Below, piece after piece: positions 54,960 to 64,000 of a DNA stretch of 64,000 bases. The notes under the pieces are model-generated. The model ran no database searches and was not told the origin of the DNA. It was given only the letters and a program-made list of their open reading frames with translations. Origin of the DNA: Saccharicrinis sp965230625. GTDB lineage: Bacteria > Bacteroidota > Bacteroidia > Bacteroidales > Marinilabiliaceae. The position numbers were made by a program, and so were the translations under genes. The stretch spans positions 3,348,001-3,412,000 of the forward strand of contig CBDDLL010000001.1 in the NCBI GenBank assembly GCA_965230625.1. The letters run 5' to 3'. The first letter of the stretch is position 1; each line of letters starts with the position of its first letter.

Positions 54960-55935
54960 ATAAGTTAATTTCAAGTTCTACTTTAAAAATGTCCTCATTG
55001 CTTTCAGAGGTTAAGTTGTGAGTATCAGGATAATAGTGTTTTAATTGTTGCTCTATATTTTTTAACCCAATTCCCGATTTTTTTGAGGATTTCATGTACG
55101 AGTTTGTTGTAGAAAAATGCAATCTTTCATTTTCAATGCTTAGATGTATATCTAAAAATCCATTTTTGTTATACGCAATATCGCTATGCTTAAAGCAATT
55201 TTCAACCATATTGATTAATATTAAAGGAGCTATTTTATGAGAACTACTAACACCATTAATTACAACTTTTATGTTCTTCTCGGCTTTTAACTTTTTAAGC
55301 AGTTGCAGATCAATATAGTTATTAATTAGCTCAACTTCTCGTTCTAAATGGACTTTTCTATTCTTGCCTTCATATATGATATATCGCAAAATGTCGGACA
55401 ACTTTTCAATCATGATTGGAGCATTGTCATGTTTTATTACACTTAATGAATAAATATTATTTAGGGAGTTAAACAAAAAATGAGGACTTACCTGTGATTT
55501 TAATAACATTAACTCAGCCTGTAGTTTCTCATTTTGTAGAGAAAGGCGATTGTTTTTTTCTTGTTGATAAAGTGTAAAATACCAGTATAAAAATGAAATA
55601 ACTATAAATAAAGTATAATTCAGGCTAGCAGAAAAAATGAACCTTAAGCTATTATCGGCAAAATGATATTGAAATTCAAAAAGTAAACAAATTGAAATTA
55701 GTATTATTAAAAACAGGAGTAATCCTATCCAGTAATATCCAACACCATTCTTTTTCAGTATTTTGGGGATTAGGACAAATAAATTAAGATAAAATATTAT
55801 AGCATAAACTAAAACCTCAATAAACGAAAATATAATGGCTGGTAATAATTCATATTCATAAACCACTACATCGTACACAAAGAAAAACACAAATACCCAG
55901 AAGAGTAATTGGTATAAAGGACTTATTTTATGCAT
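54946..55935 (-). CDS. LytS-type sensor histidine kinase
   Basis: The 329-residue protein has four membrane segments in the first 135 residues, a short coiled coil (YQQEKNNRLSLQNEKLQAEL), then a His_kinase domain with the phospho-accepting His in SPHFLFNSLNNIYSL and a compact ATPase domain (NMVENCFKHS, GIGLKNIEQQLKHYY). It is the partner of the LytTR regulator whose gene overlaps its end. In Bacteroidota such pairs are common and usually of unknown signal. The gene is divergent from the agmatine-deiminase-family gene across a 230-bp gap. Confidence 0.94.
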   Translation of the reverse strand: MHKISPLYQLLFWVFVFFFVYDVVVYEYELLPAIIFSFIEVLVYAIIFYLNLFVLIPKILKKNGVGYYWIGLLLFLIILISICLLFEFQYHFADNSLRFIFSASLNYTLFIVISFLYWYFTLYQQEKNNRLSLQNEKLQAELMLLKSQVSPHFLFNSLNNIYSLSVIKHDNAPIMIEKLSDILRYIIYEGKNRKVHLEREVELINNYIDLQLLKKLKAEKNIKVVINGVSSSHKIAPLILINMVENCFKHSDIAYNKNGFLDIHLSIENERLHFSTTNSYMKSSKKSGIGLKNIEQQLKHYYPDTHNLTSESNEDIFKVELEINLYENL

Positions 55936-56165
55936 CTGTTTATTTTTTTATTAATTCAAAAGTATGTTATTTAATACTAAAAAAGATGCTTTAGTAGCCA
56001 AATGACAATATTTAGGAATGTATTATACATTTTTATCCATATTCCTAAAAAGCAACATTATATTCCCAAAATCCAATCACCTATTGAAAAATATTTATAA
56101 CGTTTAACTTACTACATACATTAGCGTCAAATCAATAGTGATCAACTAATTTAAAACATCACAAA

Positions 56166-57185
56166 ATGAAACGATTTGTTTATAATATTTTCGCCTTAAC
56201 TATTTTAATAGTAAACATGGCATGCAGTAATGATGATAAAGTAATTGAACCAACTTATGATGAGCCTGAAATTAGAGTTCCTGCTGAGTGGGAATCTCAT
56301 GGAGCTACATGGATACAATGGGCTGATGAGTACAATGACAAGGTAGCATTAGCATTTGCCGAGTTCATTAAAGTAGTTCAAAAGTACGAACCGGTTCAAT
56401 TAATTGTTACCACGGAATTAGATACTATGGATGCCAAGGAATTAATGTATAGTAAAGGAGTTTCGGATAAAAATATTAACTGGCATTTTTGGGAAATAGA
56501 TAATTCCTGGATGCGTGATAATGGTCCCATTTACGTGACAGATGGGAAAAAGACCTGGATTCAAAACTGGAAATTCGATGGTTGGGGAAATGGTTTTGGA
56601 CCAGCGCCTTATGAAAATGATAATAAAGTTCCAACTAAGGTAGCTGAATATTTAGGACTTGAGGTAGAAGATCACTTGGATTATGTTTTGGAGAAAGGTA
56701 ATATTGAGGTTAATGGTGCTGGTATATTAGCAATTAACTGGGATTGTCAGGCTCACCGGAATCCAGGTTTATCAAAAGAACAACACGAAGCTATTTTAAG
56801 AAAATATTTAGGAGCTACTAAAATTATTTGGGCTTACGGACATTATCCAGAAGATGGAACTATTGGGCACATTGATGGGACGGCAAGATTTATTAATGAA
56901 AATACAATTGTAGTTGCAGATTTTAATTCGGAGATAGAAGATAATTTCGCTCAAACATGTAAAAATGAAGGACTAAAGGTGATAAGATATCAAGGTAGTC
57001 CTAATTGGTTAGTTGGTAATGGATTTGTTGTAGCCATGGGTGAGGATAGATATAATAGTCAATTAAAATCACAGTTAGAATCAATTTTTCCCGATCGTGA
57101 TATTTATATGATTGATGCAGAAGCCATAGCAAAAGAAGGAGGGGGTATACATTGTGTTACCAACGATCAGCCAGTACTGCCTTAA
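56166..57185 (+). CDS. Agmatine deiminase/peptidylarginine deiminase-family lipoprotein
   Basis: The 339-residue protein has a lipoprotein signal with Cys at residue 20 (LIVNMACSND). The catalytic domain matches the porphyromonas-type PAD/agmatine deiminase family. Its motifs are PAEWESHGATWIQWAD, WMRDNGPIYV (Asp), the GNIEVNGAGILAIN loop, GHIDGTARFI (His and Asp) and GGGIHCVTNDQP with the nucleophilic Cys. It would hydrolyse a guanidino group, most likely agmatine to N-carbamoylputrescine or free or peptidyl arginine to citrulline. A lipid-anchored, envelope-located form is unusual for agmatine deiminase, which is normally cytoplasmic, so an extracytoplasmic arginine substrate is possible. 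Confidence 0.9.
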   Translation: MKRFVYNIFALTILIVNMACSNDDKVIEPTYDEPEIRVPAEWESHGATWIQWADEYNDKVALAFAEFIKVVQKYEPVQLIVTTELDTMDAKELMYSKGVSDKNINWHFWEIDNSWMRDNGPIYVTDGKKTWIQNWKFDGWGNGFGPAPYENDNKVPTKVAEYLGLEVEDHLDYVLEKGNIEVNGAGILAINWDCQAHRNPGLSKEQHEAILRKYLGATKIIWAYGHYPEDGTIGHIDGTARFINENTIVVADFNSEIEDNFAQTCKNEGLKVIRYQGSPNWLVGNGFVVAMGEDRYNSQLKSQLESIFPDRDIYMIDAEAIAKEGGGIHCVTNDQPVLP

Positions 57186-57282
57186 TTACTTAATAAATCG
57201 AATTTAATATTGGCATAACAGATCAGGTTCTCTTTTCCGTTAATGTTATCAAGTAAAACAAATACAATATATTTTAGTAAAT

Positions 57283-59631
57283 ATGAAGATCCTTATTTTT
57301 TTGTCTATACTGTTTTTTGTCTTTGAAGTACAATATGCACAACGTACACATGTTCTTAGCCAAACTTTAAGAGGAACTATTGTTGATGAAGATACCAAAA
57401 GTCCAATAATAGGAGCCAATATTATAATTGTAAATTCCAATCCCCTATTAGGTACTGTCACAGATATAGATGGAAAATTTAAGATTGAAAATGTTCCGGT
57501 AGGCAGACATGAAATAAAGGTATCTTATTTAGGGTATGAAAGTAAAACACTTCCTAATCAACTAATTGGATCAGGTAAAGAATTAATTTTAAATATTGAA
57601 TTGACAGAATCTGTTGTTAAGATGGATGATATCACTGTGGTGGCAGGTTCTGAGAATAAAGCTGCTGCTGTTAACGAAATGGCTATGATTAGTTCACGTT
57701 CTTTTTCGGTAGAAGAAACAAAGCGTTTTGCTGCAGGTGCCAGTGACCCAGCAAGGATGATAACAGCATATGCAGGTGTAGCTGGTAATGGTGGAGACGA
57801 TCAGAATGCCATAATCATTAGAGGTAATTCACCAAGAGGTTTACTTTGGAGACTAGAAGGTATGGAAATCCCTAATCCTAACCATTTTGCATCAGAAGGA
57901 GCTTCAAGTGGAGGTGTCAGTATTTTAAGTGCAAATACTCTTGCTAAATCTGACTTTTACACAGGAGCTTTTCCTGCTGAGTTTGGAAATGCGCTGTCTG
58001 GAGCCTTTGATATAAGACTTCGCAACGGAAATAATGAGAAACGGGAATATACATTCCAGGCCGGAATCTTAGGAATTGAGACAGCTCTGGAGGGACCTTT
58101 TAAAAAAGGAGGAAATTCGTCTTACCTTATCAATTATCGCTACTCAACATTAGCCCTTTTTAATAAATTGGGCATTAACATTGTAAGTGAAGACGATGAG
58201 ACAACATATCAGGATGCGGCATTTAAATTTACTTTTCCAACAAAAAAGGCCGGAACTTTTTCCTTTTATGGTATTGGAGGATTGAGCGAAGATGATTATA
58301 AAGTTTCGAGTGATACATATAAAGAGAATATTAAAACAGATATGGGAGTTGTTGGGTTATCTCATTTGCTTAGGTTAAATGATAAAGCATTTTTAAAAAG
58401 TTCTTTGTCATACTCTGGAACAAGGATAAACAGTAATGCTTCAGATTCAGACAAGGCTAATCCTTATCAATATTTGGAAACCAAAGATAAGACGTATGTA
58501 CGTTTAGGAACAAAGTTAAGGACTAAATTCAGCCCAAGGCATACTGTTGAAACAGGATTAACTTACTCACGCTTAGCTTATCACTTTACAGAGCGGGTAA
58601 TTGATCCAGAAGAAACTCCACCTTACGATATTTATGAATATTTAAATGATAAAGGCAATTCTGCTAGTTTACAGGCATATAGTAGTTGGAAATTCAGAAT
58701 TGGTACTAATGTTTCTTTAATAAATGGTCTTCACCTGATTTATTTTGAGTTAAACCAGAGGGCAGCCATAGAGCCCCGGTCAGCCATAAAATGGCAATTC
58801 ACTCCAAAGCAATCTATCAGTGCTGGTTTTGGAGTGCACAGTCGGATAGAATCGTTAGAGTTTTACCTCGCGAAATACAATGCTCCTGATGGCACTAGTT
58901 CGCAGCCCAATACTAAACTTGACTTTACAAAAGCAAGGCATTATGTATTAAGTTACGACCATTTGTTAGATGGAAACTGGTACTTTAAAACAGAGACTTA
59001 TTATCAAGAACTTTATAATGTTCCCGTTCATAACAACGAGAGAAGTATATTTTCTACTCTTTTATTAGAAGATGATTATACAGTTGAACCTCTTGTGAAT
59101 AAGGGTAGTGGAACTAACTATGGTTTAGAATTAACTGTGCAACGCTTTTTCAATAAAGATTTCTACCTGCTATTTAGTGGTTCTGTTTATGAAGCTACAT
59201 ATAAAGTATTGGACGGAAAAAAAAGAAATACACCATTTGGAAGTAATTTTGGTTTTAATTTGCTCACAGGTAAGGAATTTACTGTTGGAAAAAGTAAACA
59301 AAACCTGATTGGTCTTAATTTAAGAGGAACCTGGGGAGGAAATAAAAGATTCATTCCTGTTGATTTAGCAAGTTCACGCAATTCAGATGAAACTATCTAT
59401 AATTATAATGATGCGTACAAAAAAAGACTTCCTGATTATTGGAAACTTGATTTTCAGTTTAATTATCGCTTGAATAGAAAGAAACTAACGCATGAATTTA
59501 GAATTGATATACTTAACATAACTAATCATCAAAACATTGCATCTCAATATTATAATTCAGACAACCAAAAAATTGAGTATGATACTCAAACTGGAATTAT
59601 TCCAGCTATTACTTATAGAATAGAGTTTTAA
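57283..59631 (+). CDS. TonB-dependent receptor with carboxypeptidase-like regulatory domain
   Basis: The 782-residue protein has a signal peptide (about 1-18). A CarboxypepD_reg domain follows (LRGTIVDEDTKSPIIGANI ... VSYLGYESK), then a plug with MITAYAGVAGNGGDDQNAIIIRGNSPRGLLWRLEG segments and NALSGAFDIRLRNG, and a barrel ending FRIDILNITNHQNIA...ITYRIEF. No SusD-like lipoprotein gene follows, so it is not a classical Sus pair. It starts 97 nt after the deiminase-family gene on the same strand and may be co-transcribed with it. The substrate is unknown; a guanidino compound or peptide would suit the neighbour, as inference. Confidence 0.9.
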   Translation: MKILIFLSILFFVFEVQYAQRTHVLSQTLRGTIVDEDTKSPIIGANIIIVNSNPLLGTVTDIDGKFKIENVPVGRHEIKVSYLGYESKTLPNQLIGSGKELILNIELTESVVKMDDITVVAGSENKAAAVNEMAMISSRSFSVEETKRFAAGASDPARMITAYAGVAGNGGDDQNAIIIRGNSPRGLLWRLEGMEIPNPNHFASEGASSGGVSILSANTLAKSDFYTGAFPAEFGNALSGAFDIRLRNGNNEKREYTFQAGILGIETALEGPFKKGGNSSYLINYRYSTLALFNKLGINIVSEDDETTYQDAAFKFTFPTKKAGTFSFYGIGGLSEDDYKVSSDTYKENIKTDMGVVGLSHLLRLNDKAFLKSSLSYSGTRINSNASDSDKANPYQYLETKDKTYVRLGTKLRTKFSPRHTVETGLTYSRLAYHFTERVIDPEETPPYDIYEYLNDKGNSASLQAYSSWKFRIGTNVSLINGLHLIYFELNQRAAIEPRSAIKWQFTPKQSISAGFGVHSRIESLEFYLAKYNAPDGTSSQPNTKLDFTKARHYVLSYDHLLDGNWYFKTETYYQELYNVPVHNNERSIFSTLLLEDDYTVEPLVNKGSGTNYGLELTVQRFFNKDFYLLFSGSVYEATYKVLDGKKRNTPFGSNFGFNLLTGKEFTVGKSKQNLIGLNLRGTWGGNKRFIPVDLASSRNSDETIYNYNDAYKKRLPDYWKLDFQFNYRLNRKKLTHEFRIDILNITNHQNIASQYYNSDNQKIEYDTQTGIIPAITYRIEF

Positions 59632-59684
59632 GTAATTAAAATTAATGTTGAAAACATAGAACCAGGTTGCGAATTATAAAGAGT

Positions 59685-60344
59685 TTATAACGTATTATAA
59701 AGTACTTTCTTTTTTATTCTATTTTTTCTTAACATTTTAATTCGATGCTTCAAAACACTTTTTACAAATGCATCTTGTTTAATTGGATAAATATAATTTA
59801 TCGAAAAATCAATATTATAAGTAAAGAAAAATGATGAACCTCTGGTATCGTTTATATAGTCATTTTCAAATTCGATCTTATTCTTAATGTTATATTTATC
59901 TTTTATAACTAGTAATATCTCGTTCTTAATTATATTGTCATTTATATATGAAAATATATATCTGTAAAAGAACAATTTACCATTTTTAAAGTGCATTTCT
60001 AATTTTACTTTATGACCACCAATTTTTAGCTTGTATATAAGGATATGAATTTTAAAAAGACCTAAATGATTATTGATAATCTTGTAATTGGGTTTACCAT
60101 ATTTTTCAATTACTTGTGTGTAAGTTGTATATTCAAATTGAGTGTTTTTAAGAAAAGAAATTTCATTATCTGTATTCAGAGAGTTTCTCTCATTTTTAAA
60201 ACTAACAATATCAAGGTAGGATGATAAATTACCAAATTTATCCAATATTCCTTCATAGTAATACTCGTTAGGACAATATTCTCTTTTTTTAAAAGGACGG
60301 AGAATTGAATTTAATATTTTTCTACTGTTATCAATCATATACAA
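59685..60344 (-). CDS. Hypothetical protein
   Basis: The 219-residue protein has no signal peptide or membrane segment and is rich in Lys, Ile, Asn and Tyr. It contains the segment YTQVIEKYGKPNYKI, resembling the YGxPD-type turn of the lipoprotein at 31118-31537, and a basic C-terminus. No family is recognised. Base composition is even more AT-rich than in the neighbours, hinting at recent acquisition or weak constraint. The coding call rests on frame length and a plausible beta-rich pattern. Confidence 0.55.
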   Translation of the reverse strand: MYMIDNSRKILNSILRPFKKREYCPNEYYYEGILDKFGNLSSYLDIVSFKNERNSLNTDNEISFLKNTQFEYTTYTQVIEKYGKPNYKIINNHLGLFKIHILIYKLKIGGHKVKLEMHFKNGKLFFYRYIFSYINDNIIKNEILLVIKDKYNIKNKIEFENDYINDTRGSSFFFTYNIDFSINYIYPIKQDAFVKSVLKHRIKMLRKNRIKKKVLYNTL

Positions 60345-61099
60345 ACTATCACAAACAAACTAAGCGTACCTTTAAATTTTTTTAAATATTAAGACTATTA
60401 ATTGATTGTAATGACTTTACCATCTGGATAATATTTTGTGAATCCAAGGTATATTCAATCAATTTATAGTTTTGATTCAAAATGCCTTATAATAAGCACT
60501 TTATTAATAGGATTAGGGCAAAAGTTTTTCTTGTGTTGTTGTTGATTGAAAAAGGATTTTAGGTATTAATAATTATCCCTATAAACCCAGGTTTTTCTAA
60601 TGTTTCATTTGCCTTGATGTTCGACAAATTTTAGTTTTCCGTTATTGCTTAACCTAAATTTAACTAGTGATATCCAATTTAATTGATTAGTATTGATTTA
60701 ATTATTTCGATACTATAATATTCTATTTTATTATTGGATGTAACTAATGAATCGCGAAAGTAGGTAATAATTTATATAGATTAATATGTAAAAGTTTTTT
60801 TAACTTTTATAAATGTTTATTAATTAAGTTAGTAGAGTCTTAAAATGTATTTGTAATTATTGTAATGTATTTAAATACAGTTGGTTATGGCTTGTAAGGT
60901 GTGGGAGTATTCAATTTTAAAACATTAGTCTCTCAGAATCATATGTTTGAATAGTATATTTTTTAATAATAAATCTTAAGTAACATGAATATATTGTGTG
61001 CATATTACATTCTATTTAAAAAATATACTTAAAACGGAGAACTAAAACAACGTTGAAAATAGTAACTATATAAAGTTTTATCCAATAAATATTCTTAGA
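60345..61099. other. Gene-free AT-rich region
   Basis: About 755 bp between a hypothetical gene (-) and the GH43-like gene (+). I found no supported open frame, tRNA-like fold or strong hairpin. It probably contains the promoters of both neighbours. Confidence 0.5.
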
Positions 61100-62191
61100 A
61101 TGAAAGCATATATTAAAGTTGTATTTTTAAGCATTACCCTATTTCATGTATATGAATTAATTGGGCAAGAACCTATAGATTCATTGAAAAGGCCAGGTAG
61201 GCAAATTGAAGCTCCGAAAACAAATAGGGTAGTAGTAAAGAATTTTTCAGATTGGTCTGATACTGAAGGTAACTATATTTCTGCACATGCAGGTGACTTG
61301 TTTATGGATGGAGATACTTATTACTGGTATGGAGGAGATATGGGTATCAATCCTGGAGGTATGTTTAATGAGCGCGTATATATACCAGGAGAAGATCCTA
61401 AAGCGTGGAAAAGATTTTTTGATGGTTATAATTGCTATAGTTCTAAGGATTTGAAGAACTGGAAATATGAAGGGAAAGTGATGGTGGCTCCAGAGAAAGG
61501 ATTTATGTCACTTTATATAACCAGTAGACCTCATGTTATTTATAATGAGAATACTAAAAAGTATGTTTTATATCATTACTATTATCCAATTTATCCTGGT
61601 TGTTTGCTTATGGTTGCGCAGGCTGATAGTCCAACAGGACCTTTTGAACATGTGGCAGTAGTAGAAGCAGGTTCTTCCAATGGGCATGTAGGAGATATGA
61701 ATGTATTCAAAGATAAAGACGGAAACGGATATGTTATTTATGATAATACAGGGTTTGATATTTTAATAGACAAACTTACACCTGATTATTTGTCTTCGGA
61801 AAAAAATGGGATTAAACTTTTAGATAGAAAGCAGGAATCTCCAGCAATGGTATACTATAAAGGTAAGTACATTATTGCTACTTCAGGTGTAGATGGTTTT
61901 GGTGCTACGGAAACTACAGTAGCTTGGTCTGATAATCCAATGGGACCTTTTTCTGAAAAACAAGTAGTTAGTAAAAATCACTCTTGGGGTAGTCAAATTA
62001 CTGATATGATTGTTGTTAAGGATAAAGATTATATTTTGGTAGTCTTTGATCAATGGTTTACACCAGATGCAACAAACATTGATCGTTCCAGATATCTTTT
62101 TCTCCCAATGACATTTGATGAAAAAACAGGAAAAGCTACTTTACACTACGTAGAAGAATGGGATCCAATGAATCCATTCGATAAAAATTAA
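61100..62191 (+). CDS. Secreted glycoside hydrolase family 43-like protein
   Basis: The 363-residue protein has a signal peptide (about 1-22, ending ELIGQ). It then shows a five-bladed propeller of the GH43 kind: ISAHAGDLFMDGDTYYWYGGD (the first Asp is the likely base), SSKDLKNWKYEG, RPHVIYNENTKKYVLYHY, SSNGHVGDMNVFKDKDGNGYVIYD (second Asp), ESPAMVYYKGKYII (likely acid Glu) and SWGSQITDMIV. The closest kinds known to me are beta-1,3-galactosidase-like and related GH43 subfamilies. There is no sorting domain, so it should be periplasmic. It stands alone, without SusC/SusD genes. The substrate is not certain. Confidence 0.88.
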   Translation: MKAYIKVVFLSITLFHVYELIGQEPIDSLKRPGRQIEAPKTNRVVVKNFSDWSDTEGNYISAHAGDLFMDGDTYYWYGGDMGINPGGMFNERVYIPGEDPKAWKRFFDGYNCYSSKDLKNWKYEGKVMVAPEKGFMSLYITSRPHVIYNENTKKYVLYHYYYPIYPGCLLMVAQADSPTGPFEHVAVVEAGSSNGHVGDMNVFKDKDGNGYVIYDNTGFDILIDKLTPDYLSSEKNGIKLLDRKQESPAMVYYKGKYIIATSGVDGFGATETTVAWSDNPMGPFSEKQVVSKNHSWGSQITDMIVVKDKDYILVVFDQWFTPDATNIDRSRYLFLPMTFDEKTGKATLHYVEEWDPMNPFDKN

Positions 62192-62195
62192 AAAT

Positions 62196-62678
62196 TCATT
62201 TTTTAGGTTTAAAGTTAATTCGTATTTCGTTTTTTGCTCCAGAAGGTAAAATAGTCATAACTAAAGAATCCTTCTGAAATGTGAATGATACATTTGAAAA
62301 TAATGTATTGTGAGAATCAATATTTTTCATCTCCATGCAGTGTGTAGATGTAAACTTTCCTCTTCCTTTGTATGCTTGGGATTTATTGTTAGTGCCAAAA
62401 GAAAGAATATTATTGAGCCATTTATCATAGGCATACATTTCTGTTGTAATAAGTATCTCATGATTATTTTTTAATTCATAGATTGAAAGTTGAACAGCTA
62501 AATCACCAATTTTCTCGCCATACAATTTCCAGAAATAATTATCAGAGGAACTTTCCCAATTTCCTACTAGCTGATCAAGAAGCTCTTTTTGATTTGGTTG
62601 TGTTTGCCCAAAGGACAACATTGATATTAGACATATTAAAACAAGCAAGTTATATTTCATCCATCTATATTTTTTCAT
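62196..62678 (-). CDS. Small secreted protein of unknown function
   Basis: The 160-residue protein has a signal peptide (cleaved after LSFGQ). The start may be the first ATG or the one six codons later (MKYNLLVLICL). The mature part has a lipocalin-like opening, LLDQLVGNWESSSDNYFWKLYG, and beta strands with regular spacing, consistent with the DUF-type proteins that assess a small ligand or glycan. No family is named with confidence. It converges on the GH43-like gene with 4 nt between stops, which suggests a shared environment but separate control. Confidence 0.7.
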   Translation of the reverse strand: MKKYRWMKYNLLVLICLISMLSFGQTQPNQKELLDQLVGNWESSSDNYFWKLYGEKIGDLAVQLSIYELKNNHEILITTEMYAYDKWLNNILSFGTNNKSQAYKGRGKFTSTHCMEMKNIDSHNTLFSNVSFTFQKDSLVMTILPSGAKNEIRINFKPKK

Positions 62679-62737
62679 AATTCATGTTTGTAATAATTAC
62701 AACAATAAAGAATGATAATTCATAGAAAAATACAATT

Positions 62738-62900
62738 TAGAAACTGTTTAAATTTTGTTTTTGTGAGTTATTTTGAGAGAATTAAGTTCTCAGATGAGAC
62801 AAAATTGATGCGAATAGCATCGCTATTTAAAGAAATTTTGCAGAAAAATGAGGGCTTAAGTCGCCAAAATAAACCGAAGGATAAAACTTAAACAGTTTCT
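62738..62900. repeat. Palindromic element beside the transposase gene
   Basis: The perfect 13-bp inverted repeat AGAAACTGTTTAA (62738-62750) and TTAAACAGTTTCT (62888-62900) flanks 137 bp, with shorter internal pairs such as GCGAATAGCATCGC. It lies 90 bp from the transposase stop. It may be a dispersed palindromic repeat or related to the insertion. The rest of the 311-bp gap 62679-62989 is empty. Confidence 0.7.
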
Positions 62901-62989
62901 TAACTATTAAAAATAATGTCTAAACTATTTTTACTATATCATTAAGTTAATAAATACTTATTTTTATTTATCAATACTTCGTTAAACTT

Positions 62990-64000
62990 TTAAGCGGCAA
63001 TAGTTCCATAATATAATAGTTCCCTTGCCTTGTGTTTGTTTTTAGGCAAGTTTGGGTTAATGCCGAACTTATCAAAAAATAAATTCAACTGTAAGGCATT
63101 GTTATTTATTGTTTTGATATCTGTCATCGAAAATGATTTTCGTTGTTCTTTGGGTATGCTCAACCAATGGGTAATCTTTGCAAGATTAATGGCTGTCAGC
63201 GAAGCGTTAAAGTGAAAATCCAATTTATTTTCGCTTCTGGCTTGACAATCATTTAATCCAGTATGCTGTTTGCCGTCACGGTAAAGAAATTCAATTTGGA
63301 AACGGCTTTGATAGAATTTCAGGATATCAGAAGCATCCATATTGATATCTGTTGAGAAATACAGTTTGTAAACCTGCTTACCCTTCTCATTGCAATAAAG
63401 AGCATGCACAACCTTTATGTTTCGCTTTAAGGATATGGAATATACAATAGCGCTATAGATAACAGCCTGATCATCTTTTGACACCAGCTTAAAGTGTCTC
63501 AAGTCAATATTTTTGTTATTAACTTTTCCATCATATTTTTTTGGTCTTCCCGGTCTTCCTGTTGGTACACCTTGATGTAGATACCGCAAATTGGCATCAT
63601 CCCTTAGTCTGCTAATTAAGTGCATATCGGCATTAATTACCTGGTCAACAAAAGTACGTTTTGCAAACCATGCATCAGCCACTAAATATGAAGATAGCTC
63701 TAGAAGTTGTGTTTTGCGCTCGGTAATAATATCAGCATACCAGTCAGAAAGCGACTGATCCTTACCTGCCATTGTCTGGACAGCCTCTAAATGAAAAGCA
63801 GTATGGTTATCAATATCAATTGCGGCCAGACCTCCAATTTCAAGCCCCCATTTGGCACGATTGGCACAACCAGACCAAAAATAACCGGCCCCAGGTGTAT
63901 GTTTGCCTGATTTGCTAATATATGAGGGATCAAAAGCAATGACATATCGGCCACCTCCCTGGGAAAGCGTTAATTCTTTGTTGAAAGATAGAAAGTCGAA
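62990..64000 (-). mobile_element. DDE transposase, IS4-superfamily-like (5' end outside window)
   Basis: The frame is open from 62990 to the right edge. It extends 76 codons beyond the first internal ATG at 63772, so the gene is cut by the window end. Visible motifs are VIAFDPSYISKSGKHTPG (first catalytic Asp), SSYLVADAWFAKRTFVDQV (second Asp) and YQSRFQIEFLYRDGKQHTGL (catalytic Glu with the YREK-like signature). This is the DDE_Tnp_1/IS4-like class. No terminal inverted repeat can be fixed because only one end is visible. The catalytic triad is present, so the visible part looks intact. Confidence 0.9.

Noticed and set aside
60345..61099. Possible RNA gene in the long gap
   Set aside because: No tRNA-like cloverleaf, strong hairpin or conserved element could be seen.

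Overview
The window is AT-rich chromosomal DNA from a member of the Bacteroidota. The evidence is the type IX secretion C-terminal domain on the large surface protein, several TonB-dependent receptors with carboxypeptidase-like regulatory domains, a sensor kinase with regulator-propeller and Y_Y_Y domains, a TAnnTTTG promoter box, and starts without Shine-Dalgarno sequences. The gene set and palindromic intergenic elements suggest a marine Marinilabiliales-type organism, but that placement is inference. No rRNA, tRNA or CRISPR array was found.

Layout. 1-2.3 kb: the 3' part of a one-component-style sensor kinase. 3.1-8.7 kb: an unusual accessory cluster with a PhyH-type Fe(II)/2-oxoglutarate dioxygenase, two methyltransferases carrying a PRMT-like double-Glu motif, two recently duplicated tail-collar proteins and a periplasmic-binding-protein fold without a signal peptide. 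8.8-12 kb: a secreted protein with seven exact-length 77-residue Ig-like repeats. 12.2-21.6 kb: a chemoreceptor, a beta-propeller protein, a MiaB/RimO-family methylthiotransferase, a ferredoxin-NADP reductase-like flavoprotein and polyphosphate kinase.

22-34.3 kb is a cassette-like accessory region. Single genes of unrelated function (metallophosphoesterase, membrane protein, HEAT-repeat protein, HNH nuclease, ZipA-like protein) are separated by long imperfect palindromes resembling integron attC sites. One palindrome is followed directly by a group II intron whose reverse transcriptase has been deleted to a 23-codon stub. Next comes an operon with a radical SAM/SPASM protein directly upstream of a small protein ending in 17 consecutive asparagines and a final glycine. 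This looks like a peptide maturase with its precursor and is the strongest candidate for an undescribed system.

34.5-47.7 kb is mostly housekeeping: threonine dehydrogenase, an M49 peptidase, an FKBP isomerase, chorismate synthase, a dicarboxylate symporter and thiol peroxidase, plus a secreted NHL protein and a histidine kinase. 47.8-54.1 kb is an apparent signalling operon in which a TonB-dependent receptor is followed by a YfiR-domain histidine kinase, a response regulator and a hybrid kinase. 54.2-64 kb holds a LytS/LytTR pair, an agmatine-deiminase-family lipoprotein, another TonB-dependent receptor, a GH43-like enzyme and a transposase cut by the window end. Two families of dispersed palindromic repeats, each with two copies, were found by comparing the intergenic regions.
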